Position numbers and translations under genes: made by a program. Positions 26,207-33,803 of a DNA stretch of 64,000 nucleotides are shown piece by piece. How positions within the stretch are numbered: the stretch's first letter is position 1; every line of letters starts with the position of its first letter. Source of the stretch: Verrucomicrobiales bacterium (lineage in GTDB: Bacteria > Verrucomicrobiota > Verrucomicrobiia > Verrucomicrobiales > DEV007); assembly GCA_029213065.1 (NCBI GenBank), contig JARGPH010000004.1, forward strand, positions 62,001 through 126,000, given 5' to 3'. A model generated the notes under the pieces. It made no database searches, was not told the DNA's origin, and saw only the letters and a list, made by a program, of their open reading frames with translations.

Positions 26207-26950
26207 ATGGAAAAGCTGAATATTAGAATTCTCCAATTGTTAGCCATCTCTGCTGTGGCTGTTTCGTCCTCTGCCTTCGCCGGTGGCGGTTTCCGCATGA
26301 ACTCCAAAGCACCTGTTCAACACGTGCAGGAGAAGCGCATGTATCTCTTCGGATACGGCGGCATCACAACGGGAACGACGCTGGAAACAACCGGTAACTG
26401 GGATGTTCCCGGTAACTACTACGAAGACGAGTATGTCCCGAATCCCGTTAACCTTCCGATCGATTTCGATCTCCAGAACGGTTCGACCTTCGGTGGTGGT
26501 ATCGGAATTTTCTCAAATCTCTTCGGTGGAAGCCGTTTTGAATTTGAAGGTTCGCATTCCAGCAACGACATCAACGGCGTTCAGTACACAGGTTTCGCGC
26601 TTCCTGCTGACATGGAGTTCTCGACCAACGCGGTATTCTTCAACATGTTGAAGGAAGTGCGTTTCGAACATTCCACAGCTTACTTCGGTGGCGGTGTCGG
26701 TTACGCCTCCACCACTCTCAACGGCGACCTCGCCGAAGTGGAATACAATGACACAGACGAAGGTTTCGCCTGGCAGCTCATCGCCGGTATCGACATTCCA
26801 ATCACGGATTGCCTTACCCTCTTCACCCAGTATCGCTACATGGTGCTTTCAGACATGTCTTTCGTAACGGACTTCGGTGACTTCACCAACGTCACGGATA
26901 CCAATCCTGTGAGCCACTCGATCCTTGTCGGTGCGCGTGTAGCATTCTAA
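26207..26950 (+). CDS. Outer-membrane beta-barrel protein
   Basis: 247 residues. A signal peptide (MEKLNIRILQLLAISAVAV, cleaved near SSAFA|GGG) is followed by alternating-hydrophobicity strands with Gly and aromatic residues (YLFGYGGITTGTT, FGGGIGIFSN, YFGGGVGYAS). The C-terminus HSILVGARVAF ends in Phe, as expected for BAM-inserted barrels. Size suggests an eight-stranded OmpA/OmpW-like barrel. Function unknown; the AT-rich promoter region hints at strong expression. It ends 42 bases before a terminator hairpin. Confidence 0.8.
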   Translation: MEKLNIRILQLLAISAVAVSSSAFAGGGFRMNSKAPVQHVQEKRMYLFGYGGITTGTTLETTGNWDVPGNYYEDEYVPNPVNLPIDFDLQNGSTFGGGIGIFSNLFGGSRFEFEGSHSSNDINGVQYTGFALPADMEFSTNAVFFNMLKEVRFEHSTAYFGGGVGYASTTLNGDLAEVEYNDTDEGFAWQLIAGIDIPITDCLTLFTQYRYMVLSDMSFVTDFGDFTNVTDTNPVSHSILVGARVAF

Positions 26951-26992
26951 GTCCCGCCAACCCCCACTTCTAACTTTTATATTTAGCTCCAG

Positions 26993-27029
26993 GTCCTGTC
27001 CGCGGTTTTGTCCGTGGACAGGACTTTTT
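26993..27029 (+). terminator. Terminator after the outer-membrane barrel gene
   Basis: GTCCTGTCC pairs with GGACAGGAC (26993-27001 and 27016-27024) followed by TTTTT. It ends only 20 bases before the folC start codon. Confidence 0.9.
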
Positions 27030-27048
27030 ATGTACCCGTTAATGGGAG

Positions 27049-28275
27049 GTGAACTATCAGGAATCAATCGACTGGCTCTACGGCACGCAGACCTTCGGCA
27101 TCAAGCTGGGGCTCGACAACGTGAACCGTCTCGTATCGGAGCTCGGCCTCGCTGAGCAGCTCAACGGTCGAAAGGTGATCCACGTCGCGGGAACGAATGG
27201 CAAAGGGTCTGTCTGTGCTTTTTCCGATAAGATCCTCCGCGATGCCGGGGTCAAAACGGGCCTTTTCACCTCTCCGCACCTCATCACCTTCCGTGAACGC
27301 ATTCAGATCAGTGGGGAGATGATCTCCGAAGAGGCCGTCGCTTCAGGACTCACAAGGATTCGGGACCTTGTCGCCGAATGGGACCCTCATCCGACCTTTT
27401 TTGAAATCACGCTGATTCTCGCGCTGCTCCACTTTTGCGCCGACTCGACCGAGGTCATCATTCTCGAAACCGGGATGGGCGGCAAACTCGACGCGACCAA
27501 CGCCATTCAGGCCGACGTGAGCGTTATCACTTCGATCGCGCTCGATCATCAGCAGTGGCTCGGGGAAACGATTCGTGAAATCGCGGCGGAAAAGGCCGGC
27601 ATCCTCAAACCGAACGTTCCCGTCATCGTCGCGGATATCCACCCCGATGCCCGCGACGTCATCGGGAGAAAAGCCCTCACCCTCGGGATTCCCTACATCG
27701 AGGCACATCCCCTCCCCGACGATTGGAAAATGGGACTGCCCGGCCCGCACCAGAAGGAAAACGCCACTCTCGCGGTTGAAGCGGTTTGCCGCGTCGAAGA
27801 CGAACGGCTCACGCGGGAAGGGATCCAGGAGTCGCTCGCTAAGACAACCTGGCGGGGACGCTTTCAAATCATCGGTGACCGACTCGTCCTCGACGGCGCG
27901 CACAATCCCCATGCCGCGGAAGTCCTCGCAAAGACCTGGGCGACTGAATTTCCCGGCGAAAAAACCACCCTGATCTTCGGGGCGGCTGAGGGAAAAGACA
28001 TCACCGCTGAGTTCCGCATTCTCCTTCCCATGATCGGGTCCATCATCTTCGTGCCGATTAAATCCGAGCGCCGCCTTTCCACCGACGTGATGAAAGCCGC
28101 GCTCGAAGCAGTCGGTGGAACGGATATCAGAACAAGCGAAGCACCCTCGCTCGCGGAAGCCCTCGAGATGGCAAAAGCGGGCGACAAGCGAACCCTCGTC
28201 ACCGGCTCTCTTTTTCTCGTAGGCGAAGCCCTCAGCCTCATCGAAAAAGGAGACTTTGAAGTGAGCCTTCAGTAG
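27049..28275 (+). CDS. folC: Folylpolyglutamate/dihydrofolate synthase
   Basis: 408 residues, close to the family length (about 420). It adds glutamate to folates and makes dihydrofolate from dihydropteroate. The ATP P-loop VIHVAGTNGKGSV (GTNGKGS, 48-54), the FTSPHLITFRERI motif, and LETGMGGKLDATN are FolC signatures. The start is GTG at 27049; an in-frame TAA at 27040-27042 excludes anything longer, and the purine-rich GGGAG abuts it with no space. The gene lies immediately after a strong terminator, so its own promoter would be squeezed into about 20 bases or overlap the preceding unit. Confidence 0.95.
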   Translation: MNYQESIDWLYGTQTFGIKLGLDNVNRLVSELGLAEQLNGRKVIHVAGTNGKGSVCAFSDKILRDAGVKTGLFTSPHLITFRERIQISGEMISEEAVASGLTRIRDLVAEWDPHPTFFEITLILALLHFCADSTEVIILETGMGGKLDATNAIQADVSVITSIALDHQQWLGETIREIAAEKAGILKPNVPVIVADIHPDARDVIGRKALTLGIPYIEAHPLPDDWKMGLPGPHQKENATLAVEAVCRVEDERLTREGIQESLAKTTWRGRFQIIGDRLVLDGAHNPHAAEVLAKTWATEFPGEKTTLIFGAAEGKDITAEFRILLPMIGSIIFVPIKSERRLSTDVMKAALEAVGGTDIRTSEAPSLAEALEMAKAGDKRTLVTGSLFLVGEALSLIEKGDFEVSLQ

Positions 28276-28298
28276 CGGATACTGAAGAAGACCGAATC

Positions 28299-29471
28299 AT
28301 GATCTACCTCGACAACAACGCGACGACGAAGCTCGCGCCGGAAGTGCGCGAAGCGATCCTGCCGTGGCTGGCCGATTCCTATGGAAATCCTTCAGCGGGA
28401 TACCGACTCGGCAAGGCCTCACGCAAGGCAATCGAAGAGGCCCGGGAAAAAGTCGCCGCACTGATCGGAGCGGAGCCGCAGGAGATCGTTTTCACGAGCG
28501 GAGGAACCGAGTCTAACAACACCGCGATTCGCTCCGCCCTCCAACTGCGGCCCGAACGAAAAGGCTTTCTGACCACCTCGGTGGAGCACAGCGCCGTTGA
28601 TGAAGTCGCCAAATTCTTCGACCAAACAGGGTATGATGTGACACTTAACCCTGTTGACTCTCAGGGCCGACTCGACCTCGAAACCTGGAAAGCGACTTGC
28701 GCGAGCGATGAGCTTGCCATCGCCAGTTTGATTTGGGCGAACAACGAAACCGGCGTTCTCAGTCCTGTTGGGGAGGCAGCCGCGATTGCAGCAGAGTCCG
28801 ATGTTTATTTTCACACCGATGCGGTGCAGGCGATTGGCAAAGTGCCGGTTTCAGTTCGCGATCACCCCATCCATGCGCTCTCGATCTCAGCGCACAAATT
28901 GCACGGTCCGAAAGGAATCGGCGCGCTCTACCTGAACCGTCATGCCCGCTTCGAAACGCAGGCGCTCGGCGGTGGCCAGGAAAACGAACGCCGCTCCGGA
29001 ACCGAGAATGTCCCCGGCATCGTCGGCTTCGGCGTCGCCGCGGAACTCGCGCTCGCGAATCTTGATAAGATGAATGCGATCGCAGCGATGCGGGATCGAT
29101 TTGAAAAAGCCCTCATCGAAGCAATCGAGGGCGTCGAAATCAACGGGGCAATCGATTCGCGATTGCCGAACACTTCCAATCTTTACTTCCCCGGCGTGGA
29201 TGGCGAAGGCCTTCTCATTCTCCTCGACGAGGCGGGGATCTGTTGCTCTCCCGGTTCCGCCTGCAGCACCGGAGCGGTGAAGCCGAGCCGTATCATCAAA
29301 GCGATGGGCCACTCCCCTGCCCGCGCCCGCAGCAGTGTCAGGTTTTCTTTTTCCCGACTCAATCACGAAGACGAAATCGCGCCGGCCGTCGAAGCGATTC
29401 GGGCCGCTGTTTCAAAACTGCGCGTCGTGATGCCCTCCGGCGGCAGCCGGGTCGTCGGCGGCCCGCGCTGA
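28299..29471 (+). CDS. Cysteine desulfurase (NifS/IscS class)
   Basis: 390 residues. A PLP enzyme that removes sulfur from cysteine for Fe-S cluster or thio-tRNA synthesis. Signatures: the opening IYLDNNATTKLAPEV, the PLP lysine K200 in SISAHKLHGPKG, and the reactive cysteine C322 in CCSPGSACSTGAVKPS. The SSGSACSTG-type loop is the IscS/NifS kind. It could equally supply sulfur or selenium chemistry: NifS-like proteins can release selenide, which matters if the window's msrA is a selenoprotein. It starts 23 bases after folC; an AACAGGGT/ACCCTGTT inverted repeat lies inside the gene at 28625-28655. Confidence 0.93.
   Translation: MIYLDNNATTKLAPEVREAILPWLADSYGNPSAGYRLGKASRKAIEEAREKVAALIGAEPQEIVFTSGGTESNNTAIRSALQLRPERKGFLTTSVEHSAVDEVAKFFDQTGYDVTLNPVDSQGRLDLETWKATCASDELAIASLIWANNETGVLSPVGEAAAIAAESDVYFHTDAVQAIGKVPVSVRDHPIHALSISAHKLHGPKGIGALYLNRHARFETQALGGGQENERRSGTENVPGIVGFGVAAELALANLDKMNAIAAMRDRFEKALIEAIEGVEINGAIDSRLPNTSNLYFPGVDGEGLLILLDEAGICCSPGSACSTGAVKPSRIIKAMGHSPARARSSVRFSFSRLNHEDEIAPAVEAIRAAVSKLRVVMPSGGSRVVGGPR
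28625..28655. repeat. Intragenic AACAGGGT/ACCCTGTT inverted repeat
   Basis: An AACAGGGT arm and an AACCCTGTT arm with total span 31 bases, the same span as the inverted repeat at the bioD stop codon (12487-12517). It is inside the cysteine desulfurase gene, where codon constraints make chance resemblance possible. Confidence 0.4.
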
Positions 29472-29581
29472 GCCTGTAGCCGCGTTTGCCAAAACGTGGC
29501 CTGAAGCCCATCCGCCGTCTACCCGTATCCAAGCCGGTTTTGTGATTCCCAAACCGCCCCACCAATGGCACATTTCCCGAT

Positions 29582-30616
29582 ATGGGAAGTCTCTCTGCCA
29601 AGGCGAAAAGCCAGATCTATTCGAATTTGGAAAAATACGCCCGTTCCGGAATGGGAATGGAGAAAGCCTGTGAATCCCTGTTAGGGCAACGCGGCGTCCC
29701 CGGTGCCGAACGACGTATTTACAAAGGGATCCTAAAGGGTTTAGGCGAAGGCCGCGGTATCGGGGAATCACTCGGATGCGCCGGCAATGTCGTTTCGTCG
29801 CTCGAAGAGGAAGTCGTCACCGCAGCGGAATCGGGAGGCATGTTAGAGAAGGGCTTCGGCCACCTAGCGGTCTACTTTCGCCGCATTTCGAAGACGCGCC
29901 GACAGGTCGTCAAAGGGTTGACCTACCCGCTCGTCCTGCTGCATCTCGCCGTTCCCGTGACAACCCTCGCCGCAACCGTATCCAACAACTTTGCGCTGGA
30001 TGGCACCGGCGGAGCAACGCCGTTTCGGGATTCTCTGATTGCCTCGGGAAAAGCGATGCTCATCATCTACGCGATCATCGTCGTCGTTCTCGCCGGCGGT
30101 GCGATCCTCCACCGACTCTCGCGCCATTCGGGATTCATCGACGTAATCCTGAATCGCGTCCCCATCCTGGGACCGGTCCGGAAATACATCGCGATGGAGC
30201 GATTCACCCAGGTCTTCGAAATTTTTCTCCACGCGGGACGAAAAATGAGCGACTCGATCCACGGAGCGGGGAAAGCCTCCGGCAGCGGCATCCTCCGGAG
30301 CGCGACCAAAAAGGGAGCCGGGATAATCGAGAAAGGAGGCAATGTGACCGAGGCGCTCCAAGCCTCGCGACGAGCCTTCCCCAAAGACTTCATACGCGGG
30401 ATGGCCGCAGCCGAGGAGTCCGGGCAGATGGACCGTGAGCTCGCGGAGTGGGGACGTTTCTACTCCGACGCGACCGGCGAGGCAATGGAATCACTCGCCG
30501 AATGGACCCCTAAACTTTTCTACTGGGGCATCCTCCTCTTCGTCGCCTATCTCATCATCAAAGCCGCCCTCGCCTACCGCGATCTCATCGAGCGGTTGTT
30601 GGAGTTTAGTTTTTAG
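29582..30616 (+). CDS. Type II secretion/type IV pilus inner-membrane protein, GspF/PilC family
   Basis: 344 residues. The layout matches T2SF domains: a cytosolic helical N-terminal domain (GMGMEKACESLLGQRG), a hydrophobic segment near 118-140, a second cytosolic domain (FTQVFEIFLHAGRKMSDSI) and a pair of C-terminal helices (LFYWGILLFVAYLIIKAAL). The EVVTAAESGGMLEKGF and GMAAAEESGQMDREL repeats are the AxExSGxLxxxL family motif, present twice as expected. In secretion or pilus systems this protein is the inner-membrane platform. No other Gsp or Pil gene is near, so it is an orphan here. Confidence 0.88.
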   Translation: MGSLSAKAKSQIYSNLEKYARSGMGMEKACESLLGQRGVPGAERRIYKGILKGLGEGRGIGESLGCAGNVVSSLEEEVVTAAESGGMLEKGFGHLAVYFRRISKTRRQVVKGLTYPLVLLHLAVPVTTLAATVSNNFALDGTGGATPFRDSLIASGKAMLIIYAIIVVVLAGGAILHRLSRHSGFIDVILNRVPILGPVRKYIAMERFTQVFEIFLHAGRKMSDSIHGAGKASGSGILRSATKKGAGIIEKGGNVTEALQASRRAFPKDFIRGMAAAEESGQMDRELAEWGRFYSDATGEAMESLAEWTPKLFYWGILLFVAYLIIKAALAYRDLIERLLEFSF

Positions 30617-30684
30617 TCCAAACGCAGAGAGCTGACGAATTTCCCCTTTTCCAACCGCCCTATCTCGGCGAAGCTTGCCGAATC

Positions 30685-31191
30685 ATGACTCGATTCAATT
30701 TCCCCATTGGAGCCATCTTCATCGTAATACTCTTCCTTTCAGGGTGCCGGACAACGAAAGAGGAAACGGTTTCTCCGACCGTCAATCCGGGTGACACAAG
30801 CGTGGGCCAGAGCGGAAGCGGAAACAACGCCACCGCACCATCCGCTTCCCGCGGTGTGCAGACAACCTACTCAGGTCTGCAATATGAAGTAATCAGACAG
30901 GGCACCGGAAAACGCCCTTCGACCTTCAATAAAGTTAAAGTTCACTACCACGGCACTCTGACAAACGGCTCAGTATTCGACAGCAGCGTGCAGCGCGGTC
31001 AACCTGCCACCTTCGGAGTCGGCCAGGTCATCCCCGGCTGGACAGAAGGCCTCCAGCTCATGCAGGAAGGTGCCAAATACCGCTTTACGATTCCGCCGAA
31101 TCTCGCCTACGGACCGCGTGGTGCTCCTCCGAAAATCGGCCCCAACGAGACACTGATCTTCGACGTCGAATTGCTCGAAGTTCTTTACTGA
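30685..31191 (+). CDS. FKBP-type peptidyl-prolyl isomerase lipoprotein
   Basis: 168 residues. A lipoprotein signal peptide ends in the lipobox LSGC (C21), followed by a Ser/Thr/Asn-rich linker and an FKBP domain from about residue 65: LQYEVIRQGTGKRP, VKVHYHGTLTNGSVFDSS, FGVGQVIPGWTEGLQLM, PPNLAYGPRG and LIFDVELLEVLY. These contain the aromatic active-site residues of FKBP12-type enzymes. It should catalyse Xaa-Pro isomerisation at the periplasmic side, anchored to a membrane. It forms a run of three small envelope or redox genes with the next two. Confidence 0.93.
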   Translation: MTRFNFPIGAIFIVILFLSGCRTTKEETVSPTVNPGDTSVGQSGSGNNATAPSASRGVQTTYSGLQYEVIRQGTGKRPSTFNKVKVHYHGTLTNGSVFDSSVQRGQPATFGVGQVIPGWTEGLQLMQEGAKYRFTIPPNLAYGPRGAPPKIGPNETLIFDVELLEVLY

Positions 31192-31286
31192 GCCATCACA
31201 GGATCATTGCCTTGCTGCATAAAAGATTGATTCACGGGAAAATTTATCCTATTTCCTTGGGGTAGCACAGACTGACCCTCAACGTG

Positions 31287-31592
31287 ATGACCAAATTTTT
31301 AGCCGCTATCCTGATCGCCGCTGTTTCGATGCAGCTCTCGATGACCTCCGCCGAAGCAGGTCGTTTCAGCAAATGTGAATGCGTCGGCCAGTATGAGGCG
31401 CCCCGGGGCGTCTACCGTATCTGGACGTGCAAAGTGAAGAAGGAATGGGAGACACGTCAGCACTGTCTTCCCTGTGGCCGCTTCGTTCCCTATCAGGTTC
31501 AGGTTATTACCTACCGCGCCCGCTACAGCAACGGTGTTTCCCACACCTGGAAATGCGTCGTCGCCGGATCCGAGGTAACGCTCGGTAAGTAG
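31287..31592 (+). CDS. Small cysteine-rich secreted protein
   Basis: 101 residues from the ATG at 31287; GTG directly before it is an alternative. It has a signal peptide (MTKFLAAILIAAVSMQLSM, cleaved near SAEA|GRF). The mature part has six cysteines in the pairs KCEC, WTC, HCLPC and WKC, suggesting disulfides or a metal site. No known family is recognised. It lies just upstream of msrA, and a shared role in oxidative repair is a guess. Confidence 0.6.
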   Translation: MTKFLAAILIAAVSMQLSMTSAEAGRFSKCECVGQYEAPRGVYRIWTCKVKKEWETRQHCLPCGRFVPYQVQVITYRARYSNGVSHTWKCVVAGSEVTLGK

Positions 31593-31659
31593 GCCGTGGC
31601 AGCACCGAACTCCGTCCCAATTGCGGACGGAATGAAATCGGGGTAAAGTCTGAGCAACT

Positions 31660-32376
31660 ATGTTCAGTCGTAGACAATCCCCCACCCTCCCCCTCCCCGT
31701 CGAAGATGGAATCGTTTCCGCTCAAATCCTGCAGCTCGACCGGGAAACGGCGGCAGGGAGTTATGAAACGATCACGTTCGGCCTCGGTTGATTCTGGGGC
31801 CCCGACTCCCGGTTCGGGAGTCTCGATGGAGTGCTCAGAGTCCGCGTCGGCTATTGCGGCGGGACAAAAGAAAGCCCTTCCTACTACGATCTGGGCGATC
31901 ACACCGAAGCCGTCTCGATCGATTACGATCCGGATGTGATTTCATTCGATGGAATGCTGGAGCATTTCTGGGCGGCTCATCAGCCAACCCGCAACAACGC
32001 GAGCCGACAGTATCTTCACGCCCTCTTCTATCGAAGCGAGGCGCAAAAGGTGGCCGCTGAGAAATCCCTGACCGCCGTTGCTGCGGAGCTTGATCTTCCC
32101 GAAAGAAAAATCGAGACGGAGATTATTCCGATGCGCGAGTTCACCTACGCGGAAGACTACCATCAGAAATACTACCTCACGCAGTATCAGGAGTTGCGGG
32201 AGTTTCTCGTCAGGACCTATCCGACCGGAAAGGCACTTGCCGATTCAACCGTAGCGACGCGCCTCAACGCCTACCTCTTCTCCGGACTGGACAACGCCTC
32301 CGAGCGCCTTGAAAAAGAGATCGATTCCTATGATCTCCCCGAAAACCTGAAGGCCCTCGTAGGCTCCCGGATTTGA
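31660..32376 (+). CDS. msrA: Peptide methionine sulfoxide reductase MsrA with in-frame TGA (probable selenocysteine) at the active site
   Basis: 238 residues when the TGA at 31789-31791 is read as residue 44. It reduces methionine-S-sulfoxide in proteins. The MsrA active-site motif G-C-F-W-G reads here as FGLG-(TGA)-FWGPDSRFG, so the TGA replaces the nucleophilic cysteine exactly. Everything downstream is intact MsrA (RVGYCGGTKESPSYYDLGDH, EAVSIDYDP, HQPTRNNASRQYLHALFY, KYYLTQYQELREFL). The ATG at 31660 is the first start after an in-frame TGA at 31651. A bacterial-type SECIS stem-loop follows the TGA. A naive call would begin at the GTG at 31831 and lose the active site. Alternatives are a nonsense mutation or a sequencing error at one base; the hairpin argues against both. 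sel genes are not in this window. Confidence 0.85.
31789..31822 (+). promoter_or_regulatory. Predicted bacterial SECIS element after the TGA codon
   Basis: Twelve bases after the TGA (31789-31791) a perfect 7-bp stem, GACTCCC/GGGAGTC, closes a GGTTC loop (31811-31815). The loop begins with G and contains GU, as does the SelB-binding loop of E. coli fdhF, whose apical hairpin starts 11 bases after its UGA. The TGA-to-loop distance, 19 bases, is within the range known for bacterial SECIS elements. It is inside the coding sequence, as bacterial SECIS must be. Confidence 0.78.
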
Positions 32377-32469
32377 CGCCACTCTACGAAAGCCCCCTAA
32401 AAGAAGAAATTTGGCACAATCGCGGTAAATAAACTTTACTTTTTAGTGTAATTGAGGTTTCTTAACTTT

Positions 32470-33711
32470 ATGAAAATTATGGCTCGCGCATCTATTGCGA
32501 TCTTGGTATTTGCTCTCTCTGGATATTTGCATGCAGCGGAAGGCCTTCGGACGCTCGCTGACACCGCAGAGGGAATGGGCCTGAACGGTGGACGCCTTAT
32601 CATTCAGGATGATGCCGCCGTCGTTCGCACCAACCCGGCATCACTTCCCAAGATCACTCATACCACGATGGAGGTGACCTATCAGGCCTGGCACGGGAAA
32701 ACTGATTTCGAAGGTGCTATGGGCCAGAGCGATTCGATGTATGACCCCTGGAAGCACCTCGGCAGCGTCTACATCGCCCACCCGATCAACGACACCATGA
32801 CCGCCGGTCTAGGCATCACAGCCCCGTTCGGAGTCTCTATCAAATGGCCGCGCGAAGGGGCTTTCAAATACGTCGGTGCCTACAATTCCAATCTGCAAAC
32901 CGTAGCGATCAATCCTGCTCTCGGATTGAAAATCAACGATGATCTATCAATCGGTTTCGGTCTCGATATTTTCCGTTCCAAGCTGCAACTGAAGCAGAAA
33001 TATCCCTGGTTTATTGCCGCAGGTGCTGGTGCACCCGATGGTGACATGAACTTCGAAGGAGACGGTTGGGGACTCGGTGCCTACTTCGGGATCAACTACG
33101 ATATCGGTGACCGCCACCACCTCGCCCTCGTCGGACGCCTCCCCGTGAGCGTGGACTACGACGGCAAATTCGAAATTTCCAACATCCCCGCCCCCGGCGT
33201 CGCCCTGCCCCGCTCCGAATTTGATTCCGAGATCCAGCACCCCGGAAGCATCGCTCTCGGTTATGCCTTTGACGCCTCGGAAAGGCTCACAATCGGAGTC
33301 GATTTCGAATGGATCGGCAACTCCAGCCACGACGACATCCCTCTCACCATCGGAGCGAACCAGCCTCTCCTCGGTGGTAAGACAGCCTCCCCGCTCAACT
33401 GGGAAGATTCCTTCTCCGTCGGTGCTGCGATGGAATACCAGTGGACCGAATCAATCGTCCTCCGAGCCGGTTACCAGTATTCCGAGTCACCGATGACCCA
33501 GCAGTTTTACACGCCTTCCGTGCCCGCCAATGACCGGCACATCCTCAGCGTTGGCGCCGGCTATACCTGGGGCCTCAACCGTGTCGATCTCGCCTACAGC
33601 CTTCTTCTTATGGGAGACTCAACGATTCAGGGCAACGTGGATCCGGCCATCAATGGAACCTACGACTACGACTGGAATGTTCTGACTCTCAGTTACACCC
33701 GCCAGTTCTAG
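32470..33711 (+). CDS. OmpP1/FadL family outer-membrane transport protein
   Basis: 413 residues from the ATG at 32470; a TTG six codons upstream is in frame. It has a signal peptide (MKIMARASIAILVFALSGY, cleaved near LHA|AEG). The mature part begins with the FadL hatch signature: GMGLNGGRLIIQDDAAVVRT followed by NPAS. A long barrel with Gly/aromatic strands follows, ending TLSYTRQF with a C-terminal Phe. FadL-type barrels let hydrophobic molecules such as long-chain fatty acids cross the outer membrane. The substrate here is unknown. It lies alone after msrA. Confidence 0.92.
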   Translation: MKIMARASIAILVFALSGYLHAAEGLRTLADTAEGMGLNGGRLIIQDDAAVVRTNPASLPKITHTTMEVTYQAWHGKTDFEGAMGQSDSMYDPWKHLGSVYIAHPINDTMTAGLGITAPFGVSIKWPREGAFKYVGAYNSNLQTVAINPALGLKINDDLSIGFGLDIFRSKLQLKQKYPWFIAAGAGAPDGDMNFEGDGWGLGAYFGINYDIGDRHHLALVGRLPVSVDYDGKFEISNIPAPGVALPRSEFDSEIQHPGSIALGYAFDASERLTIGVDFEWIGNSSHDDIPLTIGANQPLLGGKTASPLNWEDSFSVGAAMEYQWTESIVLRAGYQYSESPMTQQFYTPSVPANDRHILSVGAGYTWGLNRVDLAYSLLLMGDSTIQGNVDPAINGTYDYDWNVLTLSYTRQF

Positions 33712-33771
33712 GATCAGGATTATCCGAAAAACTGCCCCTTGAAAATTTGACGGGCGGTAAGACAGTTTCAA

Positions 33772-33792
33772 ATGGTCAGGCTTCCTGATCAT
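33772..33792 (+). promoter_or_regulatory. Nine-bp hairpin upstream of the deacetylase gene
   Basis: ATGGTCAGG/CCTGATCAT with a CTT loop (one G-U pair), ending 11 bases before the start codon at 33804. There is no T-tract, so a translational role or an incomplete terminator of the FadL gene are both possible. Confidence 0.35.
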
Positions 33793-33803
33793 ACGGAACA
33801 CCT

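Noticed and set aside
31660-31791. msrA as a pseudogene with a nonsense mutation
   Set aside because: Not excluded, but the only defect is a TGA precisely at the nucleophile position, with a SECIS-like hairpin at the right distance and no other damage in 238 codons.
31831-32376. MsrA as a 181-residue protein starting at the GTG at 31831
   Set aside because: This reading lacks the catalytic Cys/Sec motif and the first part of the domain. The frame upstream is clean MsrA sequence back to ATG 31660 apart from the single TGA.
32411-32430. TTGGCAC resembling a sigma-54 promoter upstream of the FadL gene
   Set aside because: The -12 element (TTGC) is missing at the required spacing.
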